NCBI RefSeq assembly: GCF_000275845.1 | Contig: NW_006766983.1 | Coordinates: 23,754-61,912, forward strand | Source: Dichomitus squalens LYAD-421 SS1 | Lineage: Eukaryota; Basidiomycota; Agaricomycetes; Polyporales; Polyporaceae | Reading direction: 5' to 3' | DNA length: 38,159 nucleotides | Part shown: positions 33,432 through 38,159 of the stretch, piece by piece | Layout of the letters: every line of letters begins with the position of its first letter | Position numbering within the stretch: position 1 is the stretch's first letter | Position numbers and translations under genes: made by a program | The notes under the pieces: model-generated | Databases searched by the model: none | What the model was told of the DNA's origin: nothing | What the model saw: only the letters and a program-made list of their open reading frames with translations

Positions 33432-34930
33432 GCATATGGTATGGTGCATTCCTTCGTCGATTCGGTACAAAACTCGGAGCTCTCTGTTTGACCATTTCAC
33501 GTCATAATGATCAAATGTATCGTGGTTCTGTATTCTGTGGCGCGCGCACTACGAATATATCCGTGCTGTCTAGACGTTTCTCATCATTTGAACTATTCTC
33601 AGGCTAGTACGCCAACAAATCAGTTGAGTAGCAATTTGGGTACGGCATGCTGAATCCTTCTCTGTAATCCTGCGGAGTATAGGAGGCGTGGACTAGAGCC
33701 TGAAGTCGATGAGTCGCATATGGGCGAAGTCGAGGCCAGCAGCGGCGACCGACGATAAACCATACAGTGATCGAACCTACATTGGAACACTATTCTTCGT
33801 GGGGGATCTGCACCGACACTGTACCTGCGAGTCGACGTGGGAAACTCGAAACGCTCTGCTGATCCTCCACGTGTCCTCAATATCGCCGTAGGTGACTAGA
33901 CGCACGGCCTGCAACGACGGAATCGCAACAGCGAATCGAGATGCAACATCTCGAACGGGGGGTCCCGCACGGTGCGCAGAAATGTCTCGAGAGCTCGAGG
34001 CACTGGCCTGTGTGATAGAGTGATGCCATTACTGCGGTAGCCGGCAATAGAAGCCATTGAGACCGAAAGAGGCAGTACGGGGCAGTGTAGCCTCCAGGGC
34101 AATGCACCGACAAGCAAAGAGAGGGGTCAAACAGGGGGTATCGCGAGGTGGACGTTCGTGGTCAACGTTGTAAACGACCTCGAGCTTTGGCGTCGCGGCA
34201 GAAGGCGCCCGACCAAGCCGAGCACGTCTGAGCGCGCCCGACCGCGGCACCGGAACCATCGGCAGACTCTCGTACGATATACCGTCGAGTATACAGAAAC
34301 CAGATAACATCACATTGTATATACACTGGGGGCAGACCAATATTGTACATGAACACGAGATAGCGAACGTGAAGAGCGAGGTAGAGCACAGGAGTATATA
34401 CGTAGCCAACGAGATCATCGGTGCCAAGAACCAACACGTTGTATCGTACATGAGACATCAATATCGTAGTAGATGGGAATGGAGGGGGCATGGTAGATAG
34501 AACGCGGCGGCGAAGACGATAGCTAGATCCAGACAAGACACGAACGCAAGAAACATATATAACACTATCTGTACCACGAAACACGTGCAAGAAAATCCGA
34601 TTCTAAGAGCCCATGCAGATACTTCTCCGCGGGAAACAGTCCTCCAGAGCACTGGACCCTGGAGCCGTTCCCGTACGAAGACGCACCTGCCCGTCCTCGG
34701 TCATCAGCGATATATCAACCCTCCAAAAAGAATCGACTGCCACAACGGGCTGTCAGCGCTTGTGCTGACCGCTCGTGCAGGGCAGCCGATTCGAGAGATG
34801 ATATAATGCTGCTGAGCGCGATCCGGCGGAAGCCTGTGGACGACGAGTCAGCACTCGGTTCAGGTCGTTGCGCGATGCCGGGACGACGCGATGAAAGAAA
34901 TGCTCACCGTGAATCACACCCCTGCCCGGC
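33432..34930. other. Intergenic with LRR-like fragment
   Basis: 1.5 kb between convergent genes. Besides the minus-strand fragment at 33777-34035, the stretch nearest 34930 should be the 3'UTR of the C2H2 gene. The part from 34260 to 34600 is AT-richer and non-coding in appearance. Confidence 0.45.
33777..34035 (-). pseudogene. C-terminal fragment of an F-box/LRR-like gene
   Basis: A minus-strand frame reads GPPVRDVASRFAVAIPSLQA and VRLVTYGDIEDTWRIS before a stop at 33777-33779. The SLQAVRLV / WRIS style matches C-terminal parts of mushroom F-box/LRR-like proteins. Upstream the frame meets TAA near 34036 and no convincing exon joins it. Treated as a relic. Confidence 0.3.
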
Positions 34931-36140
34931 CTACTGGTCGTGCTCGTCCTTCTTGGCGATTGTCTTGCTCTTCTTGTTGGCCTTGCCCTTCTTGGCGTTG
35001 CCGACATTGCGCGGGGACCCCAGATCAGTGTGCTCGGACTGATGATGGCGGTGCAAGTCATGCTTGCGGCTGAAGGACCGCTCGCATCCAAGCTCGCGGC
35101 AGCCGTATGGGCGCTTGCCCTCGTGGACGCTGTCGAAGTGCTGTTTCAGATTATGAGTGCGAGCGAATGCTGCAAGGGACGATCAGTCGCAACGTCATCG
35201 ACAATATGGCGCACTTACCCAGATGGCAACCCTCGAACGAGCAAATGTACCGCTTCGTGGTGTCCTGCTTGCGCCGCTTCCTCCGCGGGGAAGGCGCGTC
35301 GCTGGCGTTGGAGTCGCCCGACGAATAGCCGTCGTCGCTGTCGGTGCGGCGCTTCATACGCGTCGTGAGGGCGGGCTTCTTCTTTACGACGGGTACGTCC
35401 TTCTTCTCCTCGACAGCGCGTGCGGGGTTCTCATCCATGACGAAGATATCGTCCTTGTCGTCCACCGGAGACGATGCTGGAGAGGAAAAGGAAGGAAGGT
35501 TCGGGGCCATGAAGCTGAACGCGGCCGAGTCCACGTTCAGGTCCATGCCCGTCGCCAGGCCTGTAGCACCAGCGCCCGCAGCACCGACCGAGTGCTGCAT
35601 GAGCGGGTATACCGGCCAGCCGAAGTCACCATCAAGGGACACGGCGTTGCACCCCGCCTCAGGCGGGGCAGAATACATTTGCGGGGGGAGGAAGTTCCCG
35701 AAAAGCTCGCACCCGAAGTCGAACCCGAGACTGTCAAAGGGCGAAGGGGAAGACGCCGACAGGTGGTCGATCTGCGTGTCTTCGGCCGGGGGTAGCTTAG
35801 TATCTGGAACCATGCTCGACCCAGGCGACTGCACGAGGGTCCAGTCAGAGCGGGGGGACGCGGGCTCGTCGATCCCGTCTTGGCTCAAGAACGTGTCGCT
35901 GAGTGCTGTTGGGGGGAATGGGAGCGCGTCGCTCAACATAATCAGCGAGTCCCAGTCGAACGAGGGATCGGGCTGGCAAGTGATGTTCTCGAGGTTCACC
36001 CAGTCGAGGCTGAGCTCGTGGATGTCGCTATCAAAGCGAGCGATGGAGCCCGACGCGTCCTCCAAGCTCGGCAGAGCCTGGTCGGACGCGTAGGGGCTCC
36101 CGGGCATGTCCACCCAGTCGGAGAAGGTCGTGGTGGACAT
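34931..36140 (-). CDS. C2H2 zinc-finger transcription factor
   Basis: Exons 36140-35219 and 35169-34931 with a 49-bp intron give 386 aa. The N-terminal 270 residues are acidic and rich in Ser, Pro and Asp (SLDWVNLENITCQPDPSFDW), typical of an activation region. A basic patch MKRRTDSDD and PSPRRKRRKQDTTKRY serves as likely NLS. Two C2H2 fingers follow: C-x4-C-x12-H-x4-H in YICSFEGC to FDSVH, split by the intron, and CRELGCERSFSRKHDLHRHH with H-x4-H ending QSEH; the linker is HEGKRPYG. The tail is Lys-rich (KKGKANKKSKTIAKKDEHDQ). The finger pair resembles those in Crz1-like and other fungal regulators, but I cannot name a target pathway. A 122-bp 5'UTR intron is likely (36279-36158). Confidence 0.88.
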
Positions 36141-36157
36141 CTCGGGGGCGTAGTTTA

Positions 36158-36279
36158 CTGAGCAGTCGTAATAATGGCGAACGACGGACCACAGCTGGAG
36201 GTTGTGATTGTGATCGTGGTGGTGAAGCGGGAGAGAATGGACCTGGGGGATATGAACCGCCTCGCCCGTGGGTACTTAC
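36158..36279 (-). other. Probable 5'UTR intron of the C2H2 gene
   Basis: GTAAGTACCC donor at 36279 and ACTGCTCAG acceptor ending at 36158, 18 bp before the ATG at 36140. The stretch between is pyrimidine- and CA-rich with no in-frame coding need. Inferred from splice signals only. Confidence 0.5.
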
Positions 36280-38159
36280 TATAGCGCGACCCCCTTCTGC
36301 GACGGGCGGTGACAGCTGCAGCACAGGGTGCCTTCTTTGCTTCTTTCGCCCCGTAGACTCCGCGTGAGGACCACCTCGAGGCGGATGCTGGGAGAGAATG
36401 GAGATATATCGAGTCTGCAGAGCCTCGATAACGGACTGCGCTGCAGATCCACACCAGAACGTGTTGCGGAGACAGTCGTCCGCGTCGGCCAGATGTCGTC
36501 AGCAAGAGATAGCGGTATTGCGAATCTCGTTGGTAGGCGATGTGCGGTGCTGAACACTGGGATAGAGGGAGGAGATGCGCAAAAGGTCACGAACTTGGAT
36601 GTGCGGGGCGGCGGGCGCTCCTCCTCGCGCACAAGCGATCAAATCGATCACGACCCCGATCTCATCATGCATGGGCACTGACTAGGACTAGTACTGAGGG
36701 CCGCGGCGAACGATTTCAAGTTGCCGCGGCCTTCTATGTACTCTTGATGTATCGTCCTTGTTGACGACTCAGCCCTTGTGGTGCAGCACACTTGGCTATG
36801 TACTTCATCGATTACTCGCCTACCAGTGAGTCCGACCTCCGACGGCTTTTGAACTTTGATGCCCCGTGGCTGCCAGCTCATGAGCACCTTTCCTGGGACA
36901 ACTGCTCTAGATTCCATCCGATCGTGTAATATCATGCAACAACTTAGCGCTACCTGCCCGACAGATCGACGCAGATCACAGCAAGTCTTACAACCTGTAC
37001 GCACGTTCAAGCACTTGCCAGTGTCCCATCGCCCGCTGTGGCAGTGCAGAAAGGGTAGTGTGCGCAAAATTCGCGCAGGGGCCTCTCGTTTGGAAAAGAC
37101 CTGGAATCGCTGTCGGACCATGGAGTTCAACTTCCGAGGTAACTCAGCGCGTTAGCCACGCTCTTTCGATGTCTGGATGAGGCCATGCCGAGCTCAGCTT
37201 GGACTCGGACTTCGGATGTCCCGCTGGACCCTGGTTCAGACCGCCCATCTCGAGGTCCGGCTGTGTGTCCAAAAAGTCGTCCAAGGCCTATCGTTTTGAA
37301 AGCAGTTGTCAAGCTCAAGAACAATAAGGGTGCGCAATTCTTGTCGGTCGCTCATGTCGCCGCGCGCTTGATGGGAGCCTATACACGACTGCTAGAAACC
37401 GCGATCGGAAGACCGCCTTCTGAATATCGAGCACCGTCCCCCCGATTTTGCTCACCCTTTGCAGGAACCGACCGGAGTTCATTACTGGGTTGCTGGCAGG
37501 GTTCGAGCGGGAGAGCAGGACGCACCGCTGTGGGTGTTCCCTTGCCTGTACATACTACCCTAGTCCCTCAAGCTCGCGACGAAATGAGCGGCCGACAAGG
37601 ATTGAGCGCGCCTAATCTCCTTCCTAAAACATCTCATCTGTGGGGCGTGCCAATCCCCGTAGCACTGTGCGGCGCGTGCTCACTGCTATCTGCGGAGTAG
37701 CCTACAACGAGGTATGTAAACCTCTGGGATATCGGGCCAGGGAGGTATCAAACCTCCCAAGCCCCTTGCACGTGCTGATACCTTACCAGTGGCCCCAGTG
37801 TCGCCCTACCGACCGTCCGTGCGCCCTCCTGTCCCATCAATTAGAGATAGACGACGCGTGAGCACGCGTTCATGTGCCCCTTCTCAATACGATGACGCTC
37901 AAACACTCCAGTACGCCGCGGTAAGATATAAGGCGGCAGAGATGGGGTACGAAGAGCAAGGGACGGAGAACATATTGAACGGTGTGGACAGAGCAGGGGA
38001 GGAGGGACTGTTAGCTGGAGCAGTGGGGACGCATGTCATCGTATGGCGCTAATCACAATGTATGTCATCGTGTGGCGCTAATCACATTAATCACAACCGA
38101 TACCCGATGACCGATGACCGGGCCCCTTACCGGGTCCACAGCACGACCTTGCGAGCCTG
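36280..38159. other. Upstream region of C2H2 gene and unassigned sequence to the window edge
   Basis: No convincing gene. The longest plus-strand frame, 37185-37700 (171 codons from an ATG), has no recognisable domain, splice structure or codon pattern that would support it. A small hairpin (GGGAGGT, ATCA, AACCTCCC) lies near 37740-37760, and a tandem repeat near the edge is listed separately. Confidence 0.5.
38033..38086. repeat. Two-copy tandem repeat, 29-bp period
   Basis: ATGTCATCGTATGGCGCTAA plus TCACA at 38033-38057 recurs at 38062-38086 with one A-to-G change. It is followed by further TCACA and CGATGACC repeats (to about 38118), so the edge may enter a larger repeat array. Confidence 0.75.

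Noticed and set aside
35157..36093. Plus-strand frames of 212 and 249 codons opposite the C2H2 gene
   Set aside because: Antisense of the acidic activation region; the minus strand has clear zinc fingers and splicing.
37185..37700. 171-codon plus-strand frame as a hypothetical gene
   Set aside because: No domain, no introns where all other genes here have them, and mixed composition; kept only as a remark on the interval.
1..38159. CRISPR arrays, tRNA and rRNA genes, riboswitches, phage or plasmid features
   Set aside because: None seen on reading both strands; the gene structure is eukaryotic, so bacterial feature types do not apply.

Overview
The window reads as nuclear DNA of a filamentous basidiomycete, probably an Agaricomycete and possibly a polypore. 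Genes are split by many 45-75 bp introns with GTRNGT donors and CTNA branch points, coding sequence is GC-rich, and gene families fit: a self-sufficient CYP505, fungal ERG6, Het-C, an Rrm4-type RNA-binding protein, ACS-family MFS transporters, and F-box/LRR-like sequences with DNA transposons between. No rRNA, tRNA, CRISPR, operon or prokaryotic feature was seen. Family names rest on recognising motifs by eye; no search was run.

Layout. 1-3480 is a degenerate accessory zone: a minus-strand F-box/LRR-like gene carries a 925-bp hAT-type non-autonomous transposon (1284-2208) in its 3' part and an in-frame TAG near its 5' end. 3779-8234 (minus) is a complete CYP505 P450-reductase fusion; 9005-10870 (minus) is ERG6 with a 680-bp first intron. 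10871-12092 is intergenic and holds a 342-bp TIR element (11297-11638). 12093-13966 (minus) is a G3BP-like NTF2/RRM/RGG protein and shares a short bidirectional promoter with Het-C (14348-18174, plus). 18555-20746 (minus) and 22379-24575 (plus) are two paralogous ACS-type MFS transporters in head-to-head orientation; the 1.6 kb between them holds an unassigned open stretch. 25012-25500 holds an F-box/LRR-like remnant. 26117-29708 (plus) encodes a 791-aa protein with three RRMs and MLLE-like C-terminal segments, the architecture of Ustilago Rrm4. 31327-33431 (plus) encodes a nuclear-looking protein with Myb/SANT-like segments, a basic NLS and a terminal SUMO-interacting-type motif. 33777-34035 is another LRR-like fragment. 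34931-36140 (minus) is a two-finger C2H2 transcription factor. The last 2 kb holds no convincing gene but has a short tandem repeat near the edge.

How they fit together. This is ordinary chromosome, not a biosynthetic cluster. CYP505 and ERG6 both act in lipid metabolism and lie in tandem, but nothing proves a joint pathway. Two RNA-granule/RNA-transport proteins (G3BP-like, Rrm4-like) are present. The clearest dynamic signals are the transposon that splits an F-box-like reading frame with a near-perfect 8-bp target duplication, the divergent transporter duplication, and a set of unusually long 5'-proximal introns in four otherwise compact-intron genes.
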